57,250 nt of DNA from Guillardia theta CCMP2712 (GCF_000315625.1 NW_005434641.1:13321-70570); one strand, 5' to 3'. Shown: positions 1 through 14,600, counted from the stretch's first letter. The notes: generated by a model from the letters alone, not told the origin. Made by a program: numbers and translations.

Positions 1-6
1 CCATCT

Positions 7-55
<49 letters not shown>

Positions 56-212
56 TCTCCATTCCTCTCTCCCTCCCTCCGTGCATCGCTGCCTCGCCCC
101 CTGCCTGCCTGCCTGCCTGTCCCCCTTCCTGCCATCCCCATCTCTGCTTGCCTCCTTCTTGTTTCTTGCCTGCCTGCCTGCCTCCCTCCCTCCCTCCCTC
201 CCTCCCTCCCTC
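1..212. repeat. (CTGC)n and (CCTC)n microsatellites
   Basis: Tandem CTGC/TGCC tetranucleotides run from about 8 to 52, with shorter runs near 100-120 and 165-180. A (CCTC)n tract follows at about 181-212. The Leu/Pro/Ser-rich open frames here are simple-sequence artefacts. Confidence 0.9.
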
Positions 213-453
213 CATCATTTTGCTCCTTCATTGCTCTTCTTCCTCTTCTTGGCTTTGTCTCAATTTGTTCTGCTTCGTCTTTCTCAGGTTTTGCCACCTT
301 TCCTGCAATGTATGGCCAAGACGTTGCGATTCTTTCAAGGTCTTCTTTTTGCCCAGTCCTACTCTTCGTGTCCTCCTCTTACTGTCCTCTGACTTGCGCA
401 CTTTCCAGCTTATCTTTATTCGACCCCTGCTATCGCGAGCCGACGTACATGGC

Positions 454-1196
454 ATGCTGTCTCGCGTGCATCCGATCACGAGGGGACCAGCGATCGAAGA
501 AGCGATTGATGGGGCGGCGAGGAGGTACCAAGAGAGGGCCCAGCAGGAGGATCTCTCGCGCGCGAGGGAGTACCTGGAGCGAGAGGGCATCAGGCTCGTT
601 CGGTCAGATCAGGGCTGGAGCAGGAGGATGCGCGAGGCGGTGATGACTTGGATCCTGGAGGCGTCGGAAGAAGGGTCCTCCGACGCTGAGTTTCACCTTG
701 CCGCCTCCATGTGGAAGGGACATGGGATCTGCCATGACACGAGCCTAGCGTGCGCCTTCTATGCTCGGGCGGCAGAGAAGCAGCACCTGCTGGCTCAGTA
801 CAACCTGGGAGTCTGCTACCTGCTTGGCAGGGGAACCGATCCCAAGGATGCTGAAGCCGCGCGGATGTTCATGGGTGCGGCTCAGGGGGGTGTGAAGCAG
901 GCGCAGTATGCGATAGGGTCGTGCTTTTACCTGGGGATTGGGGTAGAGAAGGACCTGAAACAAGCAGGTGGCCACTTCTACCCCCCCGCCTCTTCTCCAT
1001 CCCCTCCTCCCCTGCTCTCTCCTCCCATGTCCCTCTCCTCTCACCCCCTCCCTCCTCCCTCTTCGCGCTGCCATGCCTCACATGCGCAGCCTTCTGGTTG
1101 GCCCAGGCGTGTCAGCAAGGGTTCAATCCCAACGAGCCCCCGGCCGAGTCTCGCACGCACGCCACCATCGTACCTAGAAGAGACTTCAGGAGGTGA
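454..1196 (+). CDS. Sel1-repeat (TPR-like) protein, two exons
   Basis: I read two exons, 454-967 and 1090-1196, joined across a 122-bp GT-AG intron (phase 1), giving 206 residues. The first ATG in the open frame is at 454. Residues from about 70 on form Sel1-like helical repeats: alanine/glycine patterns such as YNLGVCYLLGRG and YAIGSCFYLGIGVEKD. The splice joins DLKQA to AFWLAQACQQG, which completes a repeat exactly and supports the intron. Sel1 repeats are protein-protein scaffolds, often in ubiquitin-ligase or signalling adaptors; the partner cannot be told. The C-terminus is short and charged. It converges on the giant gene that ends at 1580. The N-terminal 60 residues have no recognised domain. 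Confidence 0.75.
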
Positions 1197-1579
1197 CGTC
1201 ACCCGCTCCTCTCTGACGCCTCCTCCTCGCTGACGATCCCCAGCTCGAACCCCCGCCAGCTCTGCGACCCGCACGTTAAGAGGAGGAGGGGACCCAAGTC
1301 GCTAACGCCAGGTGAAGTTTTCAAGAGGGGATGACGGCTGTGGTGACAACGGGGAGGGCAGGGATGAAGTTGGCGATTCAGAAGAAGAAGGTTAAGAGGC
1401 AGAACAAGTTGAACGAGAGGCTGGCAACAGGAAGGTTTTGACATGCTGGAAATATGTAGCTGTTGCTTTATTCTGGTCTGGACTACTTGTAAAAATATCG
1501 AACTGGTCGCTCTACCCAAAAGATTATGTGGCGGGGAGTAAACTTTGCTGTTACCCCTTTAACTCGACAACCCTCTAAT

Positions 1580-4500
1580 CTACTTCTTGTCTTTGCCCTC
1601 GCCCTCGCCCTTGCCCTCGCCCTTGCCCTCGCCCTTGCCCTCGCCCTTGCCCTTGCCCTTGCCCTCGCCCTCGCCCTTGCCTTTGCCCTCGCCTTCGCCC
1701 TTGCCTTTGCCTTCGCCCTTGCCCTTGCCCTTGCCCTCTCCCTTGCCGTCGCCTTCACTCTTCGCAGCTGCGTCACCGTTGGCATTCATCAAAACCTTCT
1801 TGTCGTTGGTATCGGGCCCGCTGCAGACGTCGGGTCACAATCGTTTCAGAGAGCGAGGGAGGGAACGAGGGAAGGAAGAGGATAGAAGAGGAAGGGGTTA
1901 AGGAGGGGGAAGGAGATAAGAAGTCCATTACCTGTAAGTCAAGACTTGAGTCATCCAAGAGTTGTCGGAGTATCCCTTGACAACTACGTCGTACGTCTTC
2001 GCCTCTAGCGTAACAAAGGAGCAAATCTCCTTGTCCTTGTTCTCTCCGTCGTTGTTCACGACTTCCTTGTCGTCGATGTACACAAGCGAGCTGCGCAAAA
2101 TGCCGTGAGGACCGGACGGGTCGGTCGACAGGACTTACCCGTAGGTTGAGAGCGAGCAAACAAGATACTTTCCTGCCTTGTTGATGGGCACTCGGCCCTG
2201 GAATAGCCATGCAACTCTGTTAGACGGAGGCTTCTTGAAGAACTGAAAGTGACGTCAGGGATGGCAGCACGACGCAAGGCAGACCCACCGTCGTCCAGTC
2301 CGACCAGGAGTCGAACTTGATGAAGGGCACAACAGCCTTGTCCTTGAGTACTAGGTCCTTGTCGAAGTCCGGAACCGACTGGCGCTTCCCCTTGTACTCG
2401 TAGAGCTTGGCATACCACTTGGACTGCTTCACTGGAGCCGGGGCCCACTCCTCGGAGCTGCCGAGGAAGTGCTCCGATCCAAACGTGTCCGGCCCCTTGT
2501 ATGTCGCGCGGATGGCAAAACCACTTCCGCCACTCTGAGAAGCTCGTCAGTTACAGCGAGGAAGAGGGCGGAAGGAACTCACATTGAACCAGAGGATGGA
2601 GACGGTGTGCTTGCCGGCCTTGACATCGCTCAAAGTAGCGCACTTCTTCGTCTCGCCATGTCGCCCTGGGCACATGGTGAGCGAAACAGCATCAGGGGAA
2701 CGGCCGAGCACCGTCGTTGTTGACGATCAGTTGATCATCGTAGTACATCTTCGAGCCATCGTCCGACGACAAACAGAAGTCGTACGAGCCCGCCTGAGTG
2801 ATCTCTACCTTGCCGTACCACGCTCCGACCACATTCTGTTGAGGGATGTTGGCGATGTACTGGTCAAGCTCCTCGGTTTTGTCAAAGTCGATGTTCGGGC
2901 AGTACGCCTGTCCCAGATAGTCCAGCCATGCCAAGTCCGGCACGTTCTCTGGGTTGTAAGGCGCAGAGTAGAGACGCATCGTCCACTTGGACTGAGGCGG
3001 GAGCTTCGGCTCCTTGGGGACTATGCTGGGGATGTACTCCTGAATCTCCCAAGTGTCTGGACCGGCATATGTGGCCTTGAGCCGCTCGCCGCAGCACTCG
3101 TCGTAGTACTTGACCATGATGTCCTGCACACCGGCCTTGAGGTCTACCACGCTACACTTCTGTGTGTAGGTTCTCTTCGCAGGGTTGTCGACGATGGTCT
3201 TCCCTCCGATGTAGAGCTTCGAACCGTCGTTGGACTCCACGCAGATGGTGTAGCTACCCGCGTTGATAATCTCGAGCTGCCCACCAAAGACAAGGGCAAA
3301 CGAATTGTCGGGGATACCAGGAACAAACTGAGAGGCGCAGAGTTAGCGGGACATGCAGGGAGACGAAGCGGCTTACCCTCCGGAAGTCTTGAATACCAGC
3401 GAAGTCGATGGCAGGGATCTTGACTTTGTACCCAAGTTCCTTCAATGCCCTCGTGGTGGTTGGCGTGCTGGTAAGCGTCTCGGAGGAAAGGTACATCTGC
3501 ATCTCCCAATCGCTCGCAAGCACCAGCACGTTCTTGTTGTCTGTGTCGGGTCCGCTGCACCATCAAGTCAGCGACAGAGCGAAGAACAGGGAGGTGAAGC
3601 ACCTCCATTCCAGCTTGAGCGATGCGTAACCACCGCCGTTATACCACCAGACCTTAGCAGCATACTTGCCCTCAGAGAGGCTGGTGGTGACACATTTCTT
3701 GCCGATGTTGAGGTCGATCAGGACGCTGTTGTCAAGAGAGAATCGGGTTCCGTCATCGGAGTTGACGCAGAACTCATAGGATCCCTCCTTCTCGACATCG
3801 ATGTGGCCGTCGATCACTGCTGCGATGTTGGTGTCACTCAATCGTGGCACATACTGCAAGCAAAAGCTGGTCAGGAGCTCATGGGCGCACTTCGGATTCA
3901 ACAACCTTTCGAAAATCGTTGAGATTGTCGAAGTCGATGAAAGGGACTTCAGTGTCCGCCACTGCCGTCATGGCAGAGACGTCCGGCATTCCGAAGTCGT
4001 ACGGCATGCTGTTCGAAGCATAGACTTTCATGGTCCATGCTGAATTCTTGGGTATCGGAGGGCCTTTGGCCACCTTACTTGGGACAAGAACGTACTCGTT
4101 GTCAGTGTCAGGCCCTCGGTACGTTGCTTGGATGTTGAATGTTTTGTCGAAAGAGAACCAGTCAACCTTCATGGGATAGAGCCCAGCTTGCAAGTTGTTC
4201 TGCATGAAAGAGCATCAAAACCAACAAACAGGCGTAGCCTCGTTCCAACCTTCCATGCACAGTACTGTCTGTTTCCGTGACGCCCTCCATTGTTGATCAA
4301 CTGATCGCCCCCGAGCCACAAATGAGATCTAAGTTTCGCAAAAAAAGAAAAAAAAATGGCGTCATAATCTGAGAGAAGAGAACAATCGCTCTACTTACCC
4401 ATCTTCTGAGAAGGTGCAGAACAAGTAGTTTCCAGGTTGCTTGATCTGAAGCTGGCCATACCACTGGGCGGCCGTGTTTTCAACGGATTTGAGGTTGACA

Positions 4501-5605
4501 TAGTACTTCAAGGAATGAAGTCAGATGGAAACAAAAACGCATCCATGTGGTGATTACCTTTTGGAACTCGCTCAATTCGTCGAAGTCGATGCCTGGAACT
4601 TCAGTCGACCCGAGGAATTTCAGCAGGTTGACATTCGGCACGTCGGACAAGTCAGAATCCGATTTGAACAGTCGCATGAGCCACTGAGAAGCTGGAGCAA
4701 GAGCAGGGGCCTCAGCCCCGTCACTCCTCAGATTCACTTCCCGGTCGTCAGTGTCTGCTCCCTGGTACGTGATTTTCATCCTCAGCGAGCCTTCTCGCTT
4801 GAAGTACTCGCCGTATGCCTGCAACAACATTAAGGAACCCTCAAAGTGTCACAGCAAACTTTCACATTGTGTTTCCCCGCAGACATCTTGACGTCCGCAC
4901 AGTACCTACGCTCGCCATGGGCACCACCGTTGTTGACAACCAGTTTGTCGTCAATCCAAAACTTAGAGCCATCGGACGATGTGGTACAGAATCGATAGTT
5001 CCCTTCCATCTCAATCTTGAAAGTGCCCCAGAATTGTGCAGCAAAGTTCATGTCTGGGGAGTCGGGGAAGTACTTCTTGAAGTCGTCCAGGTCCTCGAAG
5101 TCCACATCAGGGATATGAACTTTCACCCCAAGCTGAGTCAAGGTGGAGAGCTCCGGCATCTTAGTCAAGTCACTCGCTGACTTGTAGACGGTCATCTTAA
5201 AGTCATCTGATGGGAGCAGAATCTGTTGAGACTCCGTGTCCGGCCCTTTGTAGGTGGCTACCAACTTCACCTCCCCATCACTCTGGAAGAACTGAATGGC
5301 AACCAGGTGATCTCCTGCTTTCATCGTCGTCGTCCCACACTTCTCAACGGCTGCGTGCTTGGCGCTGTTGTCAACGACGTCTTTGCCATCAATCTTGATG
5401 ATCGATCTGTACAGGGAAAGTCACAACAAACCATCATTCAAGCAGCACCTTACCCATCAGAGGACATGGAGCAGAACTTGTAGTCACCCTCCTTCACAAT
5501 CTTGACGTGACCTTCGATGAGAGACACGAAGTTCTTGTCGGGAATGCCAGGTACACACGTTCTGAAGTCTTTCCCGCTGGAGAAATCGATATAGGGGCAC
5601 GTACC
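1580..5605 (-). other. PA14-like domain exons and low-complexity tail
   Basis: Exons 16-29 are 5454-5605, 4860-5406, 4558-4818, 4399-4505, 4250-4328, 3906-4199, 3603-3853, 3377-3554, 2712-3327, 2583-2665, 2289-2534, 2139-2242, 1932-2090 and 1580-1820. Seven domains are counted by the recurring strings Y.FC..SDDGS (the PA14 signature region), VNN.G.H and TY.GPDT. PA14 is a beta-barrel found in glycosidases and adhesins; nothing here resembles a toxin. The last 60 residues are Gly/Lys/Glu repeats encoded by a hexanucleotide GCCCTC/GCCCTT tract at about 1590-1750. Confidence 0.8.
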
Positions 5606-8600
5606 CTGTTTGACAAGTCAGACAATGAACGTGGAAGCATGGATAGAGCCTCACCTGGCCGACGTATGTAAGAGTTGAGACATCAGGCATGTCGGTGGGA
5701 GGACTGTTGGACTTGAAGACTCGCAGGGTCCAGAGCGACGGCTTGCCCGCGACGATTGTCTGATCGCAGACCAGAAGACCTGCTCGCATGCTTGGATGAT
5801 TTCTCCACTCGTAGACATAAATGCGGATGTATCTAGCTTTGACTGGCTGAGTGAACTTGTTGGTCACACGCGAGTTCTGATCCCCGTTTCCTTGGAAGAT
5901 CCTTCCGCATTCAACTTCCGTCCAATCATTTCCATCCAAGCTAGACTTGACGGTGTACATCGTCACAAACTGATACGAGTCGTATCGTCCTTGCGTGACT
6001 ACTCCCGCAATAGCCGTCACCTCTCCAACATCTATCTGCATCCATTGCGCATCTAGCAGCACAAATCAATAACCAACTCGAGTAAAGGTGCTTTATCTTA
6101 CTTGGTTCATATGGACCATAGCCGCTCCATGCTTGCACCGAATCAAGACGACCACGACCATGCCCCGCACCGACCTGCATCAGACTGTAAAGAACCTGCC
6201 ATAAGACACCACTGTCCTTACAGCATCATTGGCCCAGATGCTTGAAAAGCGCATCCGATTATACTTAGCGTTGTACTCCAGCGGCTGCGGGGAAGATGTC
6301 AACGAGCGCGTCAAAGATAAGGATGTGCAGCGCATTTACCTCGGAACACTTGTCGTCCGAGGTCACTCCTAGCACACAGCCTGAAGCTGTCGCCATCTTA
6401 GATTTGTCTAGAGTTTCTTCCCAGATTTGGATTCGCTGCATCCGAGTGAGCTTCATGAAATCAAGGAACAAGGGCAGTCATGATTACCTTGACCCAGCCT
6501 TCGGTAGCATACGTGGGATTAGCCTTGAAGAAGATCAAAGACTCGGGATCGAGCTTGAACCCATCCTTGTTCTTGGGTTTGCCGACAGCACATCGGTAAC
6601 CATTCAAGTACAGAGAGACAGTGTCTGTTTTGAAAAGTGAGGAGAGTTCAACACAGGGCAGTCACGAGCAATGTACCATCGCTGCTGCGCGTAATACCGA
6701 AGTCGTACTCAATGTCTGGGAAGATTACCCACGAGCACTCCAGTCCAGCTGTGCCAGGCAGAAGCTGCGAGACGAATCAAGGCGATCAAGGTCACATTCA
6801 CAGTCACATACCCCAAAGTGCCCACCGTCCACAGAAAGACTTGCGTCGGGAAACCAGCTCCCTGACTGCAGTATCTGTACATTCGATGTGAATGAAGGGA
6901 AACGACGGTAACTGATCATTATTACCATGCGTTGCCCCGTGGCTGTCTTGATCTTCCCAGTTATCAGGATAGAGTAAGTGGTGCCCTTGGAGATGCACGC
7001 CTGGATGGCAGGTTAGAGAGATTCCCTGGCCAACAGCTTCTCTGCTGCTTGGCTTGTTACCTTCTCGTCAAGCTCAAGTCCCTTGCCAGCAGTAAAGTGG
7101 TATCCATACTGCGCTCAAGCTCTCAGTTGCAATCCATTTGGCAGCAACAGATGTAGATGACTCACACTCATAAAGTCACCGGAACCAGACTGCACCAACA
7201 TCGGGCCGTTGGTTGAGGACGTTAGCCCGCCATTGTTAAGATTATAGTCCAAGTGCTTGTCCTTGCAGGTCTTCTCACATACCTGAAACGAACAGTCAAC
7301 ATGGGCGTAACTAACGTGATGAACTCACCAACACGCCAGCACGCCAGGAAGGATAGTTGTTGTACACGTCAGGGTAGATGCGGATGAATCGTCCCTTCAA
7401 CGGTACTCGGAAGAACACATTGACCTTGGTGCTGGTGTCTGTGTTTGCATTGAACGATCTACCGCACTCCACGTTCTGCCAGGTATTTCCATCTGTAGAA
7501 ATCTTGACGAAAAAGCTTCTCAGGAATTGGTTTCCAGCATTACGTCCCTGGATCACTACACCCGCGATGCCCTGAACCTCTCCAGTATCTAGTTGGAGCC
7601 AATGGCCTTCAAGCCCGGTGTATGGTTCCGGAGGAATGAAGGCGTCAGGAGAGTCCAGCATTCCACGAGCATACACCTCGCCAGCCGGGTAGTTGCCCCA
7701 GCTAGCCGAAAATCTGTGCTTGTCATAATTGACGTTCAAGACGATAGAGGCAGGGCATGAGCCCTCAGAAGCTTCAGCAAGCTTGCAGTTGCAAGCGTCT
7801 GCCATGGCATCCTCGTCCAAGGCCTTGCCCCATACTCGGATGCGTCTGACGTACCCAGCAGATGATGTCGAGGACGAAGTACCCGCGAGGAATCGAATGT
7901 TGTTGGGATCCAGTTGGTAGCCCTTTTTGTTGGAGCTCTTGGCACTGCCGCACAAGTATCCATTCAGGTAGAGGGAAACGACACCTTCTGACTCGGTGAT
8001 GCCGTACTGGTAATATTGGTTTGCCTTGATCACTTCATCGCAGTCAAGGCCATCGATGGGAGGGTTCCACTTGAAGTTGTTGTTGACAAATGCACCGTCC
8101 GTTGACCAAGAATCTGCACCGAAGATTTGCCTCCAATTTGAGATCGTGTCGAGCCTAGCTTCGATAACGGTACTCCAGCTCTCAGGCTTAATGCACCTGC
8201 TCTCGTCCAGCACCAGACCTTGCCCAGCAGCGAATCGATAGCTCTGGTCTTTCACGTCAAAGGTGCCCTCCCCCTTGTCCGAAGTAAGCATGGGGCCTCC
8301 CGTGACTGAAGCGAATGACATGTCGAAGGTGTAATCAAGCATCTTGTCTTTGCATTTGGTTTCACATGTCAACAAGCCAGCTCGTAGCGACGGGTAACCG
8401 TGGTACGAGTAAGGGTAGATACGGACATATCGCGCCTTCACACTTGAAGGAAAGAGGTTGTACACTTTGGTACTCATGTCAGTGTTTCCTTGGAAGATCC
8501 TCCCGCACGCAATATCAGCCCAGGATTTGCCATCTGTGCTCACTTTCACCATGTACTCCGTTGTCCACCAACCAGCATCATTTCTTCCCTGCGTCACGAC

Positions 8601-11600
8601 GCCTAGGATTGTGGTAGCATCACCGGCATCCAGCTGCATCCACTCTCCATCCTGAAAGCCGGTTTTGGCGGAGTTGGGTAACCAGCAAGTCGGTGAATTG
8701 AGCATCCCTTCCCCGTAGGTTGTGCCCACCTCGCGATTCTGATAGACAGAGGAATACCGATGGCGCTTGTAGTCTGGGTTGATGGTGACTGTGTTGGAGC
8801 AGTTGGAGCCGTCCGTCGGCAGGACACATCCACACTCTCTCGCCAGCTCATCAGGCTTCAGAGCCTTGTTCCACAGCCTGAGCCGATCCATGTAGCCGTT
8901 GGGCTGCTGACCGGCCTGCGCTCGGAAGAAGTTCAGCTTGTCACCAAGCTTATAGCCATCTCGATATTTTGGTTTCGCTGAACTGCATAAGAACCCATTG
9001 AGATAGACAGATACCACACCGTCCTCAGTTCTGGTAAGCCCATACTTGTACCAACGATTGTCCTTAATCTCCTCGTTACAGATGAGCTTGAGGTCGTCAG
9101 GCTGCATAGAGAAGACTTTGTTGACGAAGAAACCGTCAGTCTCCCAGCTATCGGTGCCAAAGATCTGCAGGGAGCCAGACACTGAGGAAAGCAACGCATC
9201 CATGATGATAGTGTAAGCTTTACCCTTGATACATTCAGATGGATTCAACTGCAACCCTTGACCACCTGACATCTGATACGCCGTCTTTCCTAGCACATCC
9301 GCGAACTTTCCAGCTCCCCATGGTGTCGTCAACATCGGCCCACCAGTCGACGAAGTCAAAGCCTGTTCAAAGCCATAGTCCAACTTGCCATCCTCACACT
9401 TCCTCTCGCAGACAAGCAAACCTGCACGCAAGGCAGGGTGGCTGTAATAGTACATCGGGTAGATCCTGACGTATCGTGCTTTTACAGGGCCAGGAAACAC
9501 GTTCTGTACTTTGGTATTGGAGTCTGAATTGCCCTCAAACACCTTTCCACAGGCAACTTCTGTCCACCTCTCACCATCTTCACTGACTTTCACGCCGTAG
9601 GCTGTCACCCACCAATTTCCGTACGCCCGGCCCTGAGTGACAACGCCAGCAATGTTCTGAACTTTACCAGAATCAAGTTGGAACCAGCAACCATTCTCGA
9701 AGCCAACTTGGGCGTTGTTACATAACCAGCCTTCAGGCGAGTCCAGCATACCTGTAGCATATCTGTATCCAGCCGCGTCGTTGGCCCAGGATGATGAAAA
9801 GCTGTGCTTGTCATAGGGCAAATTGGCGATGATAGTGCCTTTGCAGTCGGAATCGACAGGCTCAGTCAGACTGCACTGACAGGCTGACGCCATTTCTTTC
9901 TGTGTAAGAGCCTTGTTCCACATACGGATTCTCTTCAAGTAGCCAGCAGTATTCTTGTTGTTGTCATCACTATGGAAGAACGCGATGTGGCTCGTATCCA
10001 GCTTCAAATCGTCATGCATTTCTACTTTGCTCGAAGCACACAAGAATCCTTTGAGCCAGATAGAAACAGTTCCATCGTCCGCCCTTGAAAGACCGAACTG
10101 ATAAAACCTATCAGGCCTCAAAACTTCGTCGCAGTAAAGATTCGAAGACTGTGGGAAGAACTGGTATTTGTTGTTCACGTACAGCCCGTCGTTCTTCCAG
10201 GCATCGGTGCCGAAGATTTGCCTCCAGCTGCTGATCGTATCCAGCTTCGCGTCGATCACCACAGTCCAGGTCTTGTCATTGAGACACTCTGCAGCATCCA
10301 GAGCAAGCCCCTGGGATGCTGAAAACCTGTACCATCCATTCTTGTCATCAAAGGAGCCAACTCCCCATGGGTTGTCCAGCATCGGTCCGTCTGTGGAGGA
10401 AGTAAAAGCGCTGTCGAACTGATAATCCAGCTGTCCACTCTGACACTTCTTCTCGCATAGGAGCACAGCAGCCCGGATATCTGGATAGTTGACGTACTTT
10501 TGAGGGAAGATCTTGACGTACCGAGCGATCACTGGCTCTGGGAAGAGGATCTTCTTGATGGTAGACGAGTCCGTGCTTGCCTCGAAGATCCTTCCACAGG
10601 CCACGTCGAGCCAAGACGCACCGTCCTTGCTCACTTTTACCGACAGATAGCTGACGTAGTTGTTCGATCCTGAGTAACCTTGAGTTGCAATGCCAGCAAT
10701 GCTCTGCTCGCGCCCTGTGTCCATCTGCATCCAGATACCACCTTCATAAGGAGGATAGATGCCGCCCATGACCAAACGATTGGGTCGCCAACAGTACTGT
10801 GCGTTGATCTGACCTTGAGACCACGCGGCTTGGCCAGGCTGCCAACTAGCGTCTGAGTAAGTGTGACGGGAATACGGGACGTTCAAGAGAATAGTGTTCT
10901 TGCACTGCTTGTCTGAAGTCTCTGGCAACGAGCAGCCCGCCAAGCTTGCCATTTCACCAGGATTCTTCGCATTTTTCCACAGCTGCAAACTTCGGATGTC
11001 ACCATCGGAGTTGAAGCCGGCCTTGCTGTTGAAGAAGTTGATATCGTGCGCTGCGAACTTGTATCCATCAAAGTTCTTGGCAGATTTTGACGCACAGAGA
11101 AATCCGTTCATGTAGAGAGAGACCACGCCCTCGGCAGACCTCGTGAGTCCAAAGGAGTACCACCGGTCGTTCCAAACGCGCTCATCGCATTGAAGTTCAG
11201 AGTTCACAGGGTACATCTTCAGGATCGTGTCCACGAAGAGGCCATTGTTGCCCCACGAGGATGAACCCATAATCAGCTTCTTCCCATCTGTCGACTTCAC
11301 CTTCATGTACATGACGACTGTGTATTCAGAAGGAGTGATGCACTTTCCTTCATCCAAAGTGAAGCCTTCGCCAGCATTGAATGTGTACTGCCACACGCTC
11401 CCATCAAGATTGAATTCACCGACTTTGTCACCAGCCTGTAGCATGGGTCCAAGAGTGCTGGAGGCAAAAGTGCCCTGGAATCTATATTCAAGAGCTCCAG
11501 CTTGGCACTTCTCCTCACATATCAGAGCAGCAGCTCTTAGCGCGATGCCTCCATACCACGCCTGGGGAAAGATTCGTACATAACGGCCCTGAACGCTGGC

Positions 11601-14600
11601 AGAGAACATGGTGTCGACCTCCGTGTTCTGGTTCTTGTTGCCATTGAAGATGCGCCCGCACTCCACTTGCTTCCAAGAAGCGCCGTCATCACTCACTTCA
11701 ACGATGAAGGTGGTGACCCACCAGCCCACGTTCTTGCTCCCTTGGGTGACCACACCGCGGATACTCCTCAGGCTTCCCAGATCGATCTGCACGTATTGTC
11801 CCTTCTGGTGGGTTGCGGGAATCCATCCAGTCTGAGAGTTGAGCCTGACTGCACCATAGCCCACTCCAACCCTGTCGTTCTGGTTGACCGAAGACAACTT
11901 GTAGTTCTCGTCCTTGGCGGCGTAGATTACGACATCCTCCTCATCGCACTCCTCACCGGCTGTTGTCAGAACACACCCGCACTCAGTAGCGACTGCTTCA
12001 TCAGAGAGTTGTCTGTCCCACATCTTGATCTTTCGGACATAACCGGCAGATTCTCTGGAGGAGTCATCTTTGAAGAAGGTGATTTCGTGCGGCGACAGCT
12101 TGTAGCCTTCGGCGTATGGAACCTTCCCGGATGCACAGAGGTATCCATTGAGATACAGCTTCACGTTGCCATCGGAGCCCCTTGAGAGGACATACTGATA
12201 CAACTCGCCAGGCTGGATCATTTGTTCACATTGAAGGGCTCCCCCAGCCGGGAACGTAGTCACTCTCTTGTCCACGAACAGGCCGTTCTGATCCCATCCA
12301 TCGGATCCGATAAGACGCCTGTAGCCATCGACGCTGTCCAAAGACACAGACATGTAGATTGTGTAGGCCGTGCGGTTGATACAGTTGTACTCGTCCAATT
12401 GAAGTCCCTGACCCTTGGAGAAACGGTATCCCTTAGCACTGTCGAAGGTGCCTGAGCCCCATGGAGTGTCAAGTGACGGGCCCTTGGTACTGGACCTGAA
12501 GTTCTCAACGAAGCGGAAGTCAAGCTCAGCGTTCTCGCAGGGCCTTTCACATAGGAGAATTCCGAATCTGAATGCTGGCCATCCCTGGAAAGTCACTGGA
12601 AACAGCCTCACGTAGCGTGCCTTCACCGGTGTGCTGAATAAGACCTTGACCTTGCTGGTAGAATCCTCGTTTCCATCAAACACGCGTCCACACTCAACTT
12701 TAGTCCAAACCTCCGCGTCATCACTGACTTCAACCTTGAACGAAGTGACCCATTGGTTCTGTACGCTTCCCTGAATCACAACTCCAGGGATACTTTGGAC
12801 ATCCCCTGTGTCGATCTGCATCCACTCAGTATCACGCGTCGTGGCCGGAGAAAACGATGCTGGCGAGTTGAGCCTTCCCTGCGCGTTTCCTGTTCCGACT
12901 GCGGAATTTCCACGAACCGAGGAGTACTTGATTTGATTGTACATGGCATTCAGTACGATGAAAGCGTCGCAAGGCTTTCCGGGCAATGGCAGGAAACATT
13001 TGCACTCCTCCAAAATCTTCTTAGTGTCCAGGGCAGAGTCCCAAATCTTGATCTTTCTGATGGTGCCTGCTGAGTTCTCTTGGCCATCATCGTGGAAGAA
13101 AGAAATGTCCTCAGGGTTGAGCTTGTAGTTCTCAGCATAAGAAGGTTTGCCGGACTGACAAGGGAATCCGTTCAGATACAAAGTGACTGTTCCATCGTCC
13201 TTCCTCGAAATCACAAACTGGTACCATCTGTCCGGTCGGATGATCTCTCTGCACCTCAAACCTCCGACAGGTGGGAACGTCATGAAGTAGGTGTTGACGT
13301 AAATTCCATTATCAACCCAGCCATCCGAGCTCAACATTCTGCGATAACCGGTTGTCTCTTGGAGTTTAGCCAGGATGTAGATTGTGTACTCGTTGCCCTT
13401 GATGCAACGACCCACAGGAAGGGAAAGACCAGTGCCTTTAGCAAACTCGTATCCCTCGTCCTCGTCAAAATTTCCGTCTCCCCACTCTGCGACCAAACCA
13501 GGTCCTTTTGTGCTCGACGTAAGAGATCCACGGAATTCATAGTCAAGCTGTCCATCCTTGCATGGCCTTTCACATACAAGCACTGCCGCTCTCAGAGCAA
13601 TCAGCCCATTCCAAGTCTGAGGGAGGATACGGACATATCGAGCCTTGACAGGAGCGCTGAACAGTATCCTGGCTTTAGTGTTGGAGTCTGTGTTAGCATC
13701 CCAGGTGCGGCCACACTCTACAGGCACGAAAGATCGTCCGTCTTCGCTGACTTGCACCTGCAGCGCCGTGACCCACTGGTTTGCGACTCTTCTACCCTGC
13801 GTAACAACTCCAGAAACGCTGAGAACCTCCCCGATGTCGATGGTCATGAACTGGCCTGATGTGGACGACGATGCGATCCATGCATTGGGGGAGTTAAGTC
13901 TTCCTTGCGCATATCCAGTTCCCAGAGCAGACCCGGAGAGCACGGATGAGTATTGAAGTTGCATGTCAGGAGGGTTCACAACTACGTGATGATCGCACGC
14001 GGTGGCAGGTTTCGGAAGTGTGCAAGCGCATTCGGTGAGAATATCAGCGTCAGAGAGAGCGCGATCCCACATCTTGAGGGTACGGACGTATCCCGTGGCA
14101 TCTTTGCTTCCAGCGTCGTGGAAGAACCAAACTCCAGATTCTTCCAGCTGATAACCGTTGTCATAGGGTGGAGAGCCTGTTTCGCAAAGCCATCCGTTGA
14201 GGTAGAGCTTGATCTCTCCATCCGAACTCCTGGTGATGACAAACTGATATTGCACGCCAGGACGTAGTTGCTCATCACATTTCAATCCCGATGCCGTGGG
14301 AAAGCTCTGGAATTGCGTGTTGACATAAAATCCAGAGTCACCCCATCCATCAGAGCCAATTATCTTGTGCCAACCACTAACTTCATCGAACTGGGCCTGC
14401 AGATAAATTGAGTAGGACTTGCTTTTCAAGCAACTGTCTTGCAGAACAGACAAGCCGAGCCCATCGGCAAACCGATATCCTTTCATGACGTCGAAAGTTC
14501 CTTCACCCCACAGAGCCTCCATGCTGGGGCCTTTCGTGGAGGAGATGAAGCTGTCACGGAACCGGTACTCAAGCTCCCCGCCGACACAAGGCCTCTCGCA

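Noticed and set aside
148-453. Open frame upstream of the Sel1 gene, Leu/Pro/Cys-rich
   Set aside because: It is translated microsatellite and has no ATG between its non-standard start and 454.
1483-1885. Ala-Arg and Ala-Leu repeat proteins on both strands
   Set aside because: They are other frames of the hexanucleotide tract; only the Gly/Lys/Glu frame joins by splicing to the PA14 exons.
1580-5605. PA14 domains as a sign of a toxin gene
   Set aside because: PA14 is a widespread adhesion/glycan-binding barrel; the context is a surface protein with no pore-forming or translocation parts.
11667-12185. Plus-strand open frames antisense to the giant exon (also 13080-13859, 14439-15104)
   Set aside because: These are shadows of the LamG/discoidin exon, with no domain signal or start context.
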